Assembly: GCA_018223185.1 (NCBI GenBank)
Contig: JAAEYW010000008.1
Location: 1-64,000, forward strand
Direction of reading: 5' to 3'
DNA: 64,000 bases
DNA from: Oceanospirillales bacterium
GTDB lineage: Bacteria > Pseudomonadota > Gammaproteobacteria > Pseudomonadales > Balneatricaceae
The position numbers were made by a program, and so were the translations under genes. Shown here piece after piece: positions 29,431 through 36,605 of this stretch (position 1 is the stretch's first letter; each line of letters opens with the position of its first letter). Under the pieces are notes generated by a model, which did not search any database, was not told the DNA's origin, and saw only the letters and a program-made list of their open reading frames with translations.

Positions 29431-30153
29431 ATGGGAAGAAAGTTTGAAGTACGTAAGGCTTCCATGGCTAAGACTCAGGGAGCTAAATCCAAGGTATATG
29501 CCAAGTACGGCAAAGAGATCTATGTTGTTGCCAAAAACGGTGGTGTCGACCCAGAGGGTAACCTGTCGCTGCGTCGTCTCATCGAAAAAGCCAAGAAAGA
29601 TCAGGTACCAGCCCACGTTATTGAAAAAGCGATCGACAAGGCCGCAGGCGGCGGTGGTGAGGATTTCCTGCCAACACGTTATGAGGGCTTTGGACCCGGT
29701 GGCTGTATGGTTATCGCCGATTGCCTGACCGATAACAATAACCGTACTTTCGGTGATGTCCGGGTGGCTTTCAATAAAGGTAAAGCAAAGCTGGGCGGTC
29801 AGGGCACTGTTGCACATATGTTTGATCATCGTGCCGTGTTTGTTTTCCCCCATGACGATGAGGATGAAATTCTTGAGTTGCTGATGGAAGCGGATGTCGA
29901 TGTTGCGGAGATCGAGAGTGAAGATGGCAACATTACCGTCTACGCGCCGAATACAGACTTCTTCAAGGCTAAAACCGCGCTACATGAAGCGTATCCGGAT
30001 CTTGAGGTTGAGGTAGAAGAGATTACCTTCATCCCTCAAACCTACGTCGAACTGGCCGGTGAAGATTTGGAGCAGTTTGAGAAGTTTATGGAACTGCTGA
30101 ATGATGTGGAAGATGTCCAGGATATCTACCACAACGTTGAGATGCCTGATTGA
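29431..30153 (+). CDS. YebC/PmpR-family protein, YeeN-like
   Basis: A 240-residue member of the YebC/PmpR family (TACO1-related), whose members act as translation factors for stalling sequences or as DNA-binding regulators. It looks closer to the YeeN branch than to YebC proper: it starts MGRKFEV rather than with the usual AGHSKW motif, and contains [41 protein letters not shown] and a C-terminal VQDIYHNVE end. AGAGA precedes the ATG. It is the last gene before the accessory island. The precise role in this organism is not known. Confidence 0.9.
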   Translation: MGRKFEVRKASMAKTQGAKSKVYAKYGKEIYVVAKNGGVDPEGNLSLRRLIEKAKKDQVPAHVIEKAIDKAAGGGGEDFLPTRYEGFGPGGCMVIADCLTDNNNRTFGDVRVAFNKGKAKLGGQGTVAHMFDHRAVFVFPHDDEDEILELLMEADVDVAEIESEDGNITVYAPNTDFFKAKTALHEAYPDLEVEVEEITFIPQTYVELAGEDLEQFEKFMELLNDVEDVQDIYHNVEMPD

Positions 30154-30181
30154 TTTCAGGTTTTACTTCGTTAGATAAAAG

Positions 30182-30208
30182 GCCGGTGCGGAAGCATCGG
30201 CTTTTTTT
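30182..30208 (+). terminator. Intrinsic terminator after the YebC-family gene
   Basis: Eight-base arms GCCGGTGC/GCATCGGC (one G-T wobble) followed by seven T residues. This marks the left edge of conserved chromosome. Confidence 0.85.
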
Positions 30209-30230
30209 ATGGGGCTAAGAAAAGAATAAG

Positions 30231-30300
30231 TGGCTAGATCGCGGCTACGCCGCTGGCTAGTGGTTAGAACGTCGCTGCGCGACTGGCTAGAAAAGGCAAA
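30231..30300. repeat. REP-like double hairpin, left of the DRT island
   Basis: Two small perfect hairpins, GCGGC-TAC-GCCGC (30241-30253) and GTCGC-TGC-GCGAC (30271-30283), embedded in GGCTAG/CTAG-containing sequence. The reverse complement matches the layout of the elements at 34406 and 35356 (CTTTTCTAGC, hairpin, AACCACT/AGCCACT, second hairpin). It lies in inverted orientation relative to those and thus brackets the island. Confidence 0.75.
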
Positions 30301-30362
30301 GCGCGTGACTGGCTCATAGTGCGAAAAAACAATAAAACTTTGAGTATGAAGGTAACTCAAGC

Positions 30363-30690
30363 TGTACAGGTTTTGGGATGCAGTCGATACCTGTGAGAAA
30401 ATGTTTAATGCAATGTCTTTAGATATAAATAATGAATTTAGCTACAAATAAGGAGGAGGACCTCGGATGTCTCATAAGGTGTGTGCGCCGTAGCGCCGCT
30501 GTAATATCAACAACAATTCTAACTTCACCTGTACATCATCTACTGTCTTAGGACATTAGCTGACCATCATGTGCTATTAGAGGCCATGGATACGTAGGAA
30601 GAATAGGGTTGATACTCAAGTAGTAACCTTATTCTGCGACATAAATGCCTGAAATGAGACTGTCCGAGTTCCAAGTGATATACCTTAAGC
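30363..30690 (-). ncRNA. Candidate DRT3-associated non-coding RNA
   Basis: About 330 bases downstream of drt3b on the same strand, with no coding capacity but clear structure. Reading along the minus strand there are: a hairpin with GAATA..GGTT / AACC..TATTC arms (30634-30601); a hairpin TGTC-CTAA-GACA with flanking pairs (30559-30540); a GCGC-TACG-GCGC hairpin with a stable tetraloop (about 30498-30487); and directly after it the tract CACACAC (30485-30479). TGTACAGGT (30535-30527) can pair perfectly with ACCTGTACA (30371-30363), closing the CA tract in a large loop. DRT type 3 systems are reported to use an ncRNA, and I recall an ACACAC template in it. The boundaries and the link are inference. 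Confidence 0.5.
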
Positions 30691-30692
30691 AT

Positions 30693-32714
30693 CTAATATT
30701 CGAAAATCAACTCTTTTTTTTCTAAAGTATTCCATAAATCCAAATAGTTCCAAGAAATAAACCATTGTTCGTCTGATAAGGCAGATAGTAATTCTTGTAA
30801 ATTGGATTCTGAAATATCTTTTTTATATAGGATTTTGCTGAATGTTTTTGTCCAGTTTTTCTTGTCTTTTGAGTCAATATAAGGGCATGACATTGAATCG
30901 AGGAAAAGTAAACATAGCTTTGTGTCTTTAGCTATATTGTTCAAATTTTTCAATCTTTGGTTGATTAATTTTATAGCTTCTTTCTTGATGCTCTCATAGT
31001 TGGGTTCATCACCTATGTAATACAAGAGAGAAGTTAACTGAAAGTAGTCTGAGTTTTCTTCCTGCTGTAGGAAGTCTGAAGATCTTTTTTTTATGTTTTC
31101 TAAATTAAAAATATCTTTTACTTGTTTTTGGGTTAATAGATAGTCGCTACCCATAACTCTTGAAATGAAGAGTAAGTTTGCTAATTCTACAGGAAAGTAT
31201 GTGTCATCTTTAGATAATAGTTGCTGGCATTTTCCGCTTTCAAAGAACTCTCTTATTAAATTGTTTATCATTAATTTAATTGTCTTTTCTTCGTTTTTAA
31301 AATGTTTTTCAAAAAAAACGAAAGATGTGTAGCATAACGTGCTTAATTTAAAGCTGTTTGCAAATGAAGGAGTAACGCTAAATAAGTGGAAAGCTATTCT
31401 TAGTAAAATAAGAAATGCGTCTCTGTAGGTTATAAATGCGTAAGATGTAATTTCTTTAGGAGTAGTTGAAGATAGCTCAATGGATTTGTTTGCGAGTGCA
31501 GAAATAATATAACCTGTCATTACATTATAAGCATCACTATCTTGATAGCTAGATGACTTGATACTATTAACGAACTTATTAATAACGAGGTGTTTGTTTC
31601 TTATGATGTCTTTTTTTGAACTTTTAACGAACGTGTTTATTTTATCTTCATCAACTACTCTATAAAATAATAAATCATAAAGATTTGTTAAGGCCGTTGA
31701 TGTATCAAGCTTTGCTCTTGTAATGCCTGTAACAAATGGTTTGGTTTGTTTCTTTGTTTTGGATTTATTTATATATAACTTGAATTTTCTTAAGCTGTCT
31801 TCTATTGCATTATAAACTTTCTGAGCGATTATGTTTGATGAAGCAAATATAAAGTAATCATCTACGTATCTTCTAACTTCATAGTCAACGCCGATGATGG
31901 TGGATTTTTTTTCTAAAGATTGCACTGATTCTTTATCAACAGCTTGAAGTATTACTTCAGCAAATATTCGACTAACTTCATTTCCAATTATTATTCCATT
32001 TGTTTCATTGAAGTTTGATCGTTGCATCAGCTTGTCAAATGCATCACCAAAAGCATCATTAGTAATATGTTTCTTTGCGTTATGTTTTCGTTTAGTTGCC
32101 CATGATATAGAGTGAGTGTAAATGCTATCGAAGCATTTTGAGATATCGATGGACCAAAAGTCTGTGAATTTTTCTTCTAGTTTGAAAAACTCTTCATCTT
32201 CAAAAAATTGATATAGTTTCGTATAGCGGTCGTATGAATAGTAAGAGGTTGCATGTCGAAATTTTTTCTCGTCTGATATTCTTTGTGCACTACTTCCTTT
32301 AGGCGCCTTAAGGTGGCCACGTCGATTTTTAAGGTAATACGATGATGCGATTTTTGCAGGCCTTCTAATGGAAAATGGGCTTGCATCACAATAATATAGT
32401 ATTTGCGGAGAGTATTTCTTATAGAACTCAATGAAATTTACTTGACTTGATGGGTGAATTATTCCCATATGTCTATAAGAGGTTTCATCTTTTCGTATTT
32501 TGTATCGCATTGGCATTGTGTCAGGCTCAATGCTCAATTTTTCAAATAAGAACCCTATGCAGTCTTGAATGCATTTTTTCTTTTTAGATTTGTTTTTTAT
32601 GTTTTGATATAGCCAGTTGTTTGTGAATATTATGGGTGTATCAACTGGAGAGGTTTCAGAAACTAATATTCTATAAAAATCGCTTAGTTTTATGCTTTGT
32701 TTTTTTATAGCCAT
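30693..32714 (-). CDS. drt3b: Reverse transcriptase Drt3b, anti-phage DRT type 3
   Basis: A 673-residue reverse transcriptase of the unknown-group type. The polymerase core covers roughly residues 110-330: motif A DFWSIDISKCFDSIY with the catalytic Asp at about 190, motif B-like NGIIIGNEVSRIFAE, and motif C RRYVDDYFIFAS with YVDD at 283-286. All metal-binding aspartates are present, so it should be active. The C-terminal ~340 residues are an alpha-helical extension without known motifs. The length, tail and pairing with a second, shorter RT upstream match drt3b (UG8) of DRT3. It overlaps drt3a by ten bases (ATGGCTATAA). The gene is strongly A+T-rich relative to flanking housekeeping genes, indicating transfer. 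A retron or group II intron is unlikely. Confidence 0.86.
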   Translation of the reverse strand: MAIKKQSIKLSDFYRILVSETSPVDTPIIFTNNWLYQNIKNKSKKKKCIQDCIGFLFEKLSIEPDTMPMRYKIRKDETSYRHMGIIHPSSQVNFIEFYKKYSPQILYYCDASPFSIRRPAKIASSYYLKNRRGHLKAPKGSSAQRISDEKKFRHATSYYSYDRYTKLYQFFEDEEFFKLEEKFTDFWSIDISKCFDSIYTHSISWATKRKHNAKKHITNDAFGDAFDKLMQRSNFNETNGIIIGNEVSRIFAEVILQAVDKESVQSLEKKSTIIGVDYEVRRYVDDYFIFASSNIIAQKVYNAIEDSLRKFKLYINKSKTKKQTKPFVTGITRAKLDTSTALTNLYDLLFYRVVDEDKINTFVKSSKKDIIRNKHLVINKFVNSIKSSSYQDSDAYNVMTGYIISALANKSIELSSTTPKEITSYAFITYRDAFLILLRIAFHLFSVTPSFANSFKLSTLCYTSFVFFEKHFKNEEKTIKLMINNLIREFFESGKCQQLLSKDDTYFPVELANLLFISRVMGSDYLLTQKQVKDIFNLENIKKRSSDFLQQEENSDYFQLTSLLYYIGDEPNYESIKKEAIKLINQRLKNLNNIAKDTKLCLLFLDSMSCPYIDSKDKKNWTKTFSKILYKKDISESNLQELLSALSDEQWFISWNYLDLWNTLEKKELIFEY

Positions 32715-33973
32715 GCTTTTTTGACTTCCTGAAAATCCATGTAAGAAAATTTATGATGTGTGCGTTCTTCAAATCCTTTTTTAAAGCTAAAGTGTGAAAG
32801 CTCTCTTCTGCTTGATATGGGTATGTTTGTTTGTATTCTTTTCGAAAGGTTGCTGTTTTTGTTAAATAATAAGCTTTTTATTAATCTATCTAAGGATTCG
32901 AGCTGTTTATTTTGGTTTATGTTAGGGAAGTTGTAGTATATTCCAGATTTAATGCTTGGTGAACTTATTGGGGTTGCATTAACTAAATTATAGTTTCCAG
33001 TTATAAATTTTAACCGTTTGATTAATAGTTCGTAATCTAGAGTTGTTTTACTAGAATTGATGTAATGTACAAAGCTTTTTATAAGTCGTTGCTTTATCTT
33101 TTCTGATTTGCTTTGGGAAATATCTATGTCTACTCGTCGCCTTGCAATATCTAAAATCTTATCGGTACAACAAAGGCTGTTGTATAGAGTATAATCATAT
33201 CCAAGATAGTCGAAAGTCTTTAGTGGAATAGGCTTTTCCTCAAGCTTTTTTGATTTGCTTATATTCCCAAAATGTCTCTTATTTCCGATTTTATGCAGTT
33301 CTAAATTTGGTGGTAGGTTTTCTGAAATTAATGTAAAAATATTTGAGTTTGTTAATGAAGAGGAGGTTATTACTACGATGTCATCTACAAATCTAGAATA
33401 AAAGAAAACCTCGTCGTTTTCGGTTATTTTTTTGTCTACTTCTGTTAATGTTAATTCTGATAATACTGCGCTTATACTAAGGCCTCTAGGTAGTCCTTGA
33501 GAATTTATTTTCTCTAGCTCCTTAAAAAAAAGATCTAAAAGGGTAGTGCTTTTTTTAGATAGTATTCCGTCTGATTTTATTTTGTTTTTTATCTTTTGTC
33601 TGTCTACGTTTTCATAGAAAGATTTTATATCTAGTCGATGGATGTTATATGAAGATGTTTCTTTTAAAAAAGTTATGAGAGTTGAGGTTATAGACTCTCT
33701 GCTTTTTACCCTGATGTTATATGCGTCTCTGATATTTTTTGATAGGAGTCGAATTATAAGGTTGTGAGGTATTGTTTTGGGTGCAAAAGCTTTTTTATTA
33801 TTAACAGTTATTTCGGTGATAGAATTTATAAAAACTTTATTGTCATCAACAAGATCAGCAGCCTCTTGTGAAACGTTAAGGCATTTCTCGGGAGTGTTTA
33901 ACAGTGGTTGGTTGATAAGGTCTTCATAAGTGATACATTTCCTCAAATTACGAGCTACAAAACTACGTTCCAT
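32705..33973 (-). CDS. drt3a: Reverse transcriptase Drt3a, anti-phage DRT type 3
   Basis: A 422-residue reverse transcriptase, the first gene of the two-RT operon. Motif A is NIHRLDIKSFYENVD (Asp about 115), motif B QGLPRGLSISAVLSE (159-173), and motif C FYSRFVDDIVVIT with FVDD at 195-198; a GNKRHFGN region and a thumb-like C-terminus follow. The sequence pattern and partner fit drt3a (UG3). In DRT3 both RTs are needed for phage defence together with an ncRNA; my recollection is that one strand of an alternating GT/AC DNA is made from the RNA and the other without a nucleic-acid template. AAAGGGA precedes the ATG and an A+T-rich promoter region lies upstream. Codon use is very A+T-rich. Confidence 0.85.
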   Translation of the reverse strand: MERSFVARNLRKCITYEDLINQPLLNTPEKCLNVSQEAADLVDDNKVFINSITEITVNNKKAFAPKTIPHNLIIRLLSKNIRDAYNIRVKSRESITSTLITFLKETSSYNIHRLDIKSFYENVDRQKIKNKIKSDGILSKKSTTLLDLFFKELEKINSQGLPRGLSISAVLSELTLTEVDKKITENDEVFFYSRFVDDIVVITSSSLTNSNIFTLISENLPPNLELHKIGNKRHFGNISKSKKLEEKPIPLKTFDYLGYDYTLYNSLCCTDKILDIARRRVDIDISQSKSEKIKQRLIKSFVHYINSSKTTLDYELLIKRLKFITGNYNLVNATPISSPSIKSGIYYNFPNINQNKQLESLDRLIKSLLFNKNSNLSKRIQTNIPISSRRELSHFSFKKGFEERTHHKFSYMDFQEVKKAWL

Positions 33974-34047
33974 GTTTATATCCCTTTATATCAACTGTAT
34001 ATGATCAAATTAGTATATAGGTATTTATGGTCGCTTGGAATAATCAG

Positions 34048-34080
34048 AATTAAAGGAGCAGAGCCCTTTTCATAGCTCAT
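34048..34080. repeat. Junction motif, copy 1
   Basis: A stem-loop motif of about 30 bases (AATTAAAGG ... GCCCTTTTCATAGCTC) found three times in this island. This copy separates the DRT3 promoter region from the first lysE fragment. Confidence 0.75.
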
Positions 34081-34145
34081 ACGCCCTATCAAACCGCGCC
34101 AGGTAGAGTGGTTGTATCGGGTTAACAGTCACAGGTAATCACAGT

Positions 34146-34357
34146 GTCACAACTCTGGCAGCCAGAACAATAAGAATCCCTACGGTCAGTCTGTTAACCA
34201 ACTGGCTGCGGTGTTGCAGGGTTTTAGTACCGGCCATGTTAAAGCAGAAACACCATGATGCTGTACCAGAGGCTATCGACCGGCGCCGCAGAGTTGGTCA
34301 TAATCAACTGGTCGGTCATGGTGGCATAGGGATTGACAAAACTGAAACAAAAGAGGG
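34146..34357 (-). pseudogene. LysE-family gene fragment 1 (3' end, degraded)
   Basis: About 210 bases that align without large gaps to the last third of the intact LysE-family gene at 35426-36037. The shared segments include GCAGCCAGAACAAT, AACCAACTGGCTGCGGTGTT-like sequence and CACCATGATGCTGTACCAGA. The copy has many substitutions and at least one single-base deletion, so it is not functional. It breaks off where the homologous sequence reaches AAAAGAGGG, exactly where the next repeat begins. It has the same orientation as the intact gene. Confidence 0.85.
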
Positions 34358-34405
34358 GGCAGATTTATTTCTTTCCCCTTATCTCATCCCAATCCACTGA
34401 ACTAT

Positions 34406-34480
34406 GGCTTTTTCTAGCAAGCGACGAAGTCGCGTCGAGCCACTGCTAGCCGCGTAGCGGCGGTCTGGCTTGCGTTAGAG
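34406..34480. repeat. REP-like double hairpin, copy 2
   Basis: Two perfect hairpins, GCGAC-GAA-GTCGC (34421-34433) and GCCGC-GTA-GCGGC (34449-34461), within a 75-base unit that starts GGCTTTTTCTAGC and ends GCGTTAGAG. Nearly identical to 35356-35430. Confidence 0.88.
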
Positions 34481-34536
34481 AGTCACAACCCGGGCTGCCA
34501 GAACAATGAGAATTCCTCCGGTCAGCCGATTAACCA
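34480..34536 (-). pseudogene. LysE-family gene fragment 2 (last 57 bases)
   Basis: Matches the final 57 bases of the intact LysE gene at 35426 with a single mismatch, then stops abruptly at the next junction motif. Being far less diverged than fragment 1, it is a more recent duplication. Confidence 0.88.
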
Positions 34537-34567
34537 AATTAAAGGGGGCAAGCCCTTTTCATAGCTC
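34537..34567. repeat. Junction motif, copy 2
   Basis: AATTAAAGGG ... AGCCCTTTTCATAGCTC, matching copy 1 at 34048 closely. It lies at the seam between lysE fragment 2 and the cargo LysE-type gene, 20 bases before that gene's start codon. Confidence 0.78.
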
Positions 34568-34586
34568 TTTTTTCGGAGAAAACGAA

Positions 34587-35225
34587 ATGGATTTGAATAA
34601 TATTCTTACCTTCATCGCAGTGGCAACATTACTTGTCGTTTCCCCTGGCCCGAATGGTTTTCTTATTGCTAAAACAGTTCCTTTGTCGGGGCATCGAGCT
34701 GGTTTTGCTAATATTGCGGGCTTTGTCGGAGCTTTCTATGTGCATGGCACTCTGTCAATTTTTGGCATATCCATCCTCTTAGTACAATCAGCGAACGCCT
34801 TTTTCGTTTTTAAAATGCTGGGAGCAGCCTACTTAATTTGGCTAGGTATAAAAGCGCTCAGAAACGCTTTAAGTCAAAGTTCAGCAGAAACTAATGTAGT
34901 TGTAGAGCACCCGAAAAATCCAATTTCATTGAAAAACGCTTTTTATGAAGGATTTTTAACGAACACTCTTAATCCCAAAGTTTCAGTTTTTTATCTTGCT
35001 GCTTTTCCGCAATTTATGCCTGTAGACGGCAGTGCTCTAAGTGCATATTCGCTTGTAACTGCGCATTCATTAGTCAATGTCGTATGGTTTTCAGCTATGG
35101 TGTTCACTTTAACCAAAGTAAAAAGCGCAACACAGCACCCTAAATTTAAAGTATGGCTAAACTCAATAACGGGTGTTGTATTTATTGGCTTTGGCGCAAA
35201 ATTAGCCTTGGCGAAAAACAGCTAG
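34587..35225 (+). CDS. LysE-family translocator (island cargo)
   Basis: A 212-residue inner-membrane exporter of the LysE/RhtB family, which pump out amino acids or related metabolites. It has the family N-terminus with SPGPNGFLIAKT, six hydrophobic segments, and the mid-protein NTLNPKVSVFYLAAFPQF motif. ATG 34587 has GGAG eight bases upstream. It differs clearly from the intact LysE-type protein at 35426 and is A+T-richer than the chromosome, consistent with recent arrival. It sits between two copies of a 187-bp direct repeat. The substrate is unknown. Confidence 0.88.
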   Translation: MDLNNILTFIAVATLLVVSPGPNGFLIAKTVPLSGHRAGFANIAGFVGAFYVHGTLSIFGISILLVQSANAFFVFKMLGAAYLIWLGIKALRNALSQSSAETNVVVEHPKNPISLKNAFYEGFLTNTLNPKVSVFYLAAFPQFMPVDGSALSAYSLVTAHSLVNVVWFSAMVFTLTKVKSATQHPKFKVWLNSITGVVFIGFGAKLALAKNS

Positions 35226-35236
35226 CAAACCAAGGC

Positions 35237-35265
35237 AACGGGACAATAACATGCAGGCTCCCGTT
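35237..35265 (+). terminator. Hairpin after the cargo LysE gene
   Basis: Seven-base arms AACGGGA/TCCCGTT with a 15-base loop, 12 bases after the stop codon; the following T content is weak, so termination is only probable. Confidence 0.5.
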
Positions 35266-35270
35266 ACTTC

Positions 35271-35295
35271 ATTAAAGGGTCAAAGCCCTTTTCAT
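35271..35295. repeat. Junction motif, copy 3
   Basis: ATTAAAGGG ... AGCCCTTTTCAT, a shorter match to copies 1 and 2, placed at the right end of the cargo LysE gene just before the second 187-bp repeat. Confidence 0.7.
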
Positions 35296-35300
35296 CACAA

Positions 35301-35487
35301 AAAAGAGGACAGATTTATTTCTTTCCCCTTATCTCATCCCAACCCATGGAGACATGGCTTTTTCTAGCAAGCGACGAAGTCGCGTCGAGCCACTCGCTAG
35401 CCGCGTAGCGGCGGTCTGGCTTGCGTTAGAGAGTCACAACCCGGGCTGCCAGAACAATGAGAATCCCTCCGGTCAGCCGATTAACCA
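35301..35487. repeat. 187-bp direct repeat, copy 2
   Basis: The partner of 34350-34536. Its right part is the 3' end of the intact LysE-family gene, so this copy probably marks the original chromosomal site. The leading AGAGGACAGATTTATTTC segment resembles sequence found beside REP-associated tyrosine transposase genes in other bacteria; that link is from memory. Confidence 0.9.
35356..35430. repeat. REP-like double hairpin, copy 3
   Basis: The same 75-base unit as at 34406, with hairpins GCGAC-GAA-GTCGC and GCCGC-GTA-GCGGC. Its right end coincides with the stop codon of the intact LysE gene (35426-35428). Confidence 0.88.
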
Positions 35488-36037
35488 ACTGACTGCGGTG
35501 TTGCAGGGTTTTCAGTACCGGCCCGTGGGAAAGCAGAAACACCATGATGCTGTACCAGAGGCCGTCGATAAGTGCTGCGGTCGCGGTCATAATCAGCTGG
35601 TCTGACAAGGTTGCATCCGGGCTGACAAATTGTGAAAAGAGGGCGATGAAGAAGATTGCCAGCTTTGGATTGAGGAGTGAGATGGCTGCCCCTTCAATAC
35701 CCGCTGTTATGACAGACACGCTTTTGCCTGTGTTTACCCTGAACGCGGACGCTTTTCCGGCGCGGATCGCTTTAAGCCCTATCCATGCAAGGTAGCCTGC
35801 GCCCAGCCAGGTTATGGCCTTGAAAGCCGCTTCCGATTCTGCCACCAGTATGGCTAAGCCTGAAATCGTTGCAAAGGCCCACAGGCCAACTCCCGCGGCA
35901 TGAAACCAGCTGGCTGCCAGACCATGGCTTCGGGTATTGGTAACGGTGTGCTTAAGCACCACGGCTAAACTGGGGCCGGGTGACATCGCTCCCAGACAGC
36001 AGACGGCAAGCAGAGAGAGCCAGGCGGTAAAGGTCAT
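35426..36037 (-). CDS. LysE-family translocator (intact, host copy)
   Basis: A 203-residue LysE/RhtB-type exporter with the SPGPSLAVVLKHT motif near the N-terminus, six membrane segments and SLLNPKLAIFFIALFSQF in the middle. The start (MTFTAWLSL) is in the usual place. This gene's 3' end is duplicated twice to its left (34146-34357 and 34480-34536), so its tail has been used as an insertion or recombination site. The stop codon itself overlaps the REP-like element. The exported compound is unknown; amino-acid or homoserine-lactone-type substrates are typical of the family. Confidence 0.9.
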   Translation of the reverse strand: MTFTAWLSLLAVCCLGAMSPGPSLAVVLKHTVTNTRSHGLAASWFHAAGVGLWAFATISGLAILVAESEAAFKAITWLGAGYLAWIGLKAIRAGKASAFRVNTGKSVSVITAGIEGAAISLLNPKLAIFFIALFSQFVSPDATLSDQLIMTATAALIDGLWYSIMVFLLSHGPVLKTLQHRSQLVNRLTGGILIVLAARVVTL

Positions 36038-36187
36038 AACGTATCCATGTACATAAACAGTCAGTTAACGGGGTGATCTCAGGCCAGCGTGATCGGGAAA
36101 ATCCGGCTAAGCTGAAGGATGATTATATTGCAGGGGGCTGAGGAGTCATAGTCGGACATGTTGTCATAGGCGATTGGCGGGGCTTAT

Positions 36188-36241
36188 TATCAGAGCTTCT
36201 TATTAGAACTTAGCTATCAGAGTTTCTTATTAGAACTTAGC
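36188..36241. repeat. 27-bp tandem repeat, two copies
   Basis: TATCAGAG-C/T-TTCTTATTAG-AACTTAGC repeated twice head to tail with one mismatch, followed by a partial third start. It lies upstream of the CPXCG gene in a 320-base region (36038-36356) that otherwise holds nothing I can identify. Confidence 0.92.
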
Positions 36242-36356
36242 TATCTATCAGCTCTGACTGTCAGAGCCTGTTAGTCCGAATGCGTAGCCTTCTGAACACT
36301 GTTGCTGGCATTAAAAATGTCTGCAGCAATACACTTTAGTGAGTGAGGTGCCGATC

Positions 36357-36548
36357 ATGCAAAGCCTGGAAACTATTTCACGAAACTGCCCCTATTGTGG
36401 CGAGCCGATTGAGCTGTTAGTGGACTGTACCGCTGGCGATCAGCAGTATTTTGAAGATTGTCAGGTGTGCTGTAAGCCGATCTCGGTTGAGCTGAGAGTT
36501 GACGGTGCTGAGCCGGTTGTCTGTTTAAGAGATGAAAATGAGGCATAA
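36357..36548 (+). CDS. CPXCG motif-containing cysteine-rich small protein
   Basis: A 63-residue protein with two cysteine pairs, CPYCG near residue 11 and CQVCCK near residue 37, the layout of the CPXCG family of small zinc-ribbon-like proteins. ATG 36357 gives the family's usual length; an earlier GTG at 36339 is possible. It probably binds zinc. The role is not known. A shared bidirectional terminator separates it from purC. Confidence 0.85.
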   Translation: MQSLETISRNCPYCGEPIELLVDCTAGDQQYFEDCQVCCKPISVELRVDGAEPVVCLRDENEA

Positions 36549-36550
36549 AA

Positions 36551-36580
36551 AAACGCCGTATAGGGTTATACGGCGTTTTT
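36551..36580. terminator. Bidirectional terminator between the CPXCG gene and purC
   Basis: Eleven-base perfect arms AACGCCGTATA/TATACGGCGTT with a short loop, flanked by an A-run and a T-run. Confidence 0.94.
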
Positions 36581-36605
36581 ACGAAACTGATGAGCCGGGC
36601 TGTCG

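Larger units (their letters stand above)
34350..34536. repeat. 187-bp direct repeat, copy 1
   Basis: Shares almost its whole length with 35301-35487. In order it contains an AGAGG..CAGATTTATTTC segment, CCCCTTATCTCATCCCAA, the REP-like double hairpin, and 57 bases of the lysE 3' end. The two copies differ by a handful of bases near the centre. They flank the LysE-family gene at 34587, which could be deleted by recombination between them. Confidence 0.9.

Noticed and set aside
30693-33973. Retron or group II intron reading of the two reverse transcriptases
   Set aside because: There are two different RTs in one operon, no msr-msd inverted-repeat structure upstream, no maturase or endonuclease domain and no intron domain V. 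DRT3 explains the pair better.
34048-35490. Integron cassette array with attC sites
   Set aside because: The junction repeats lack the paired RYYYAAC/GTTRRRY core sites and no integron integrase gene is in the window.
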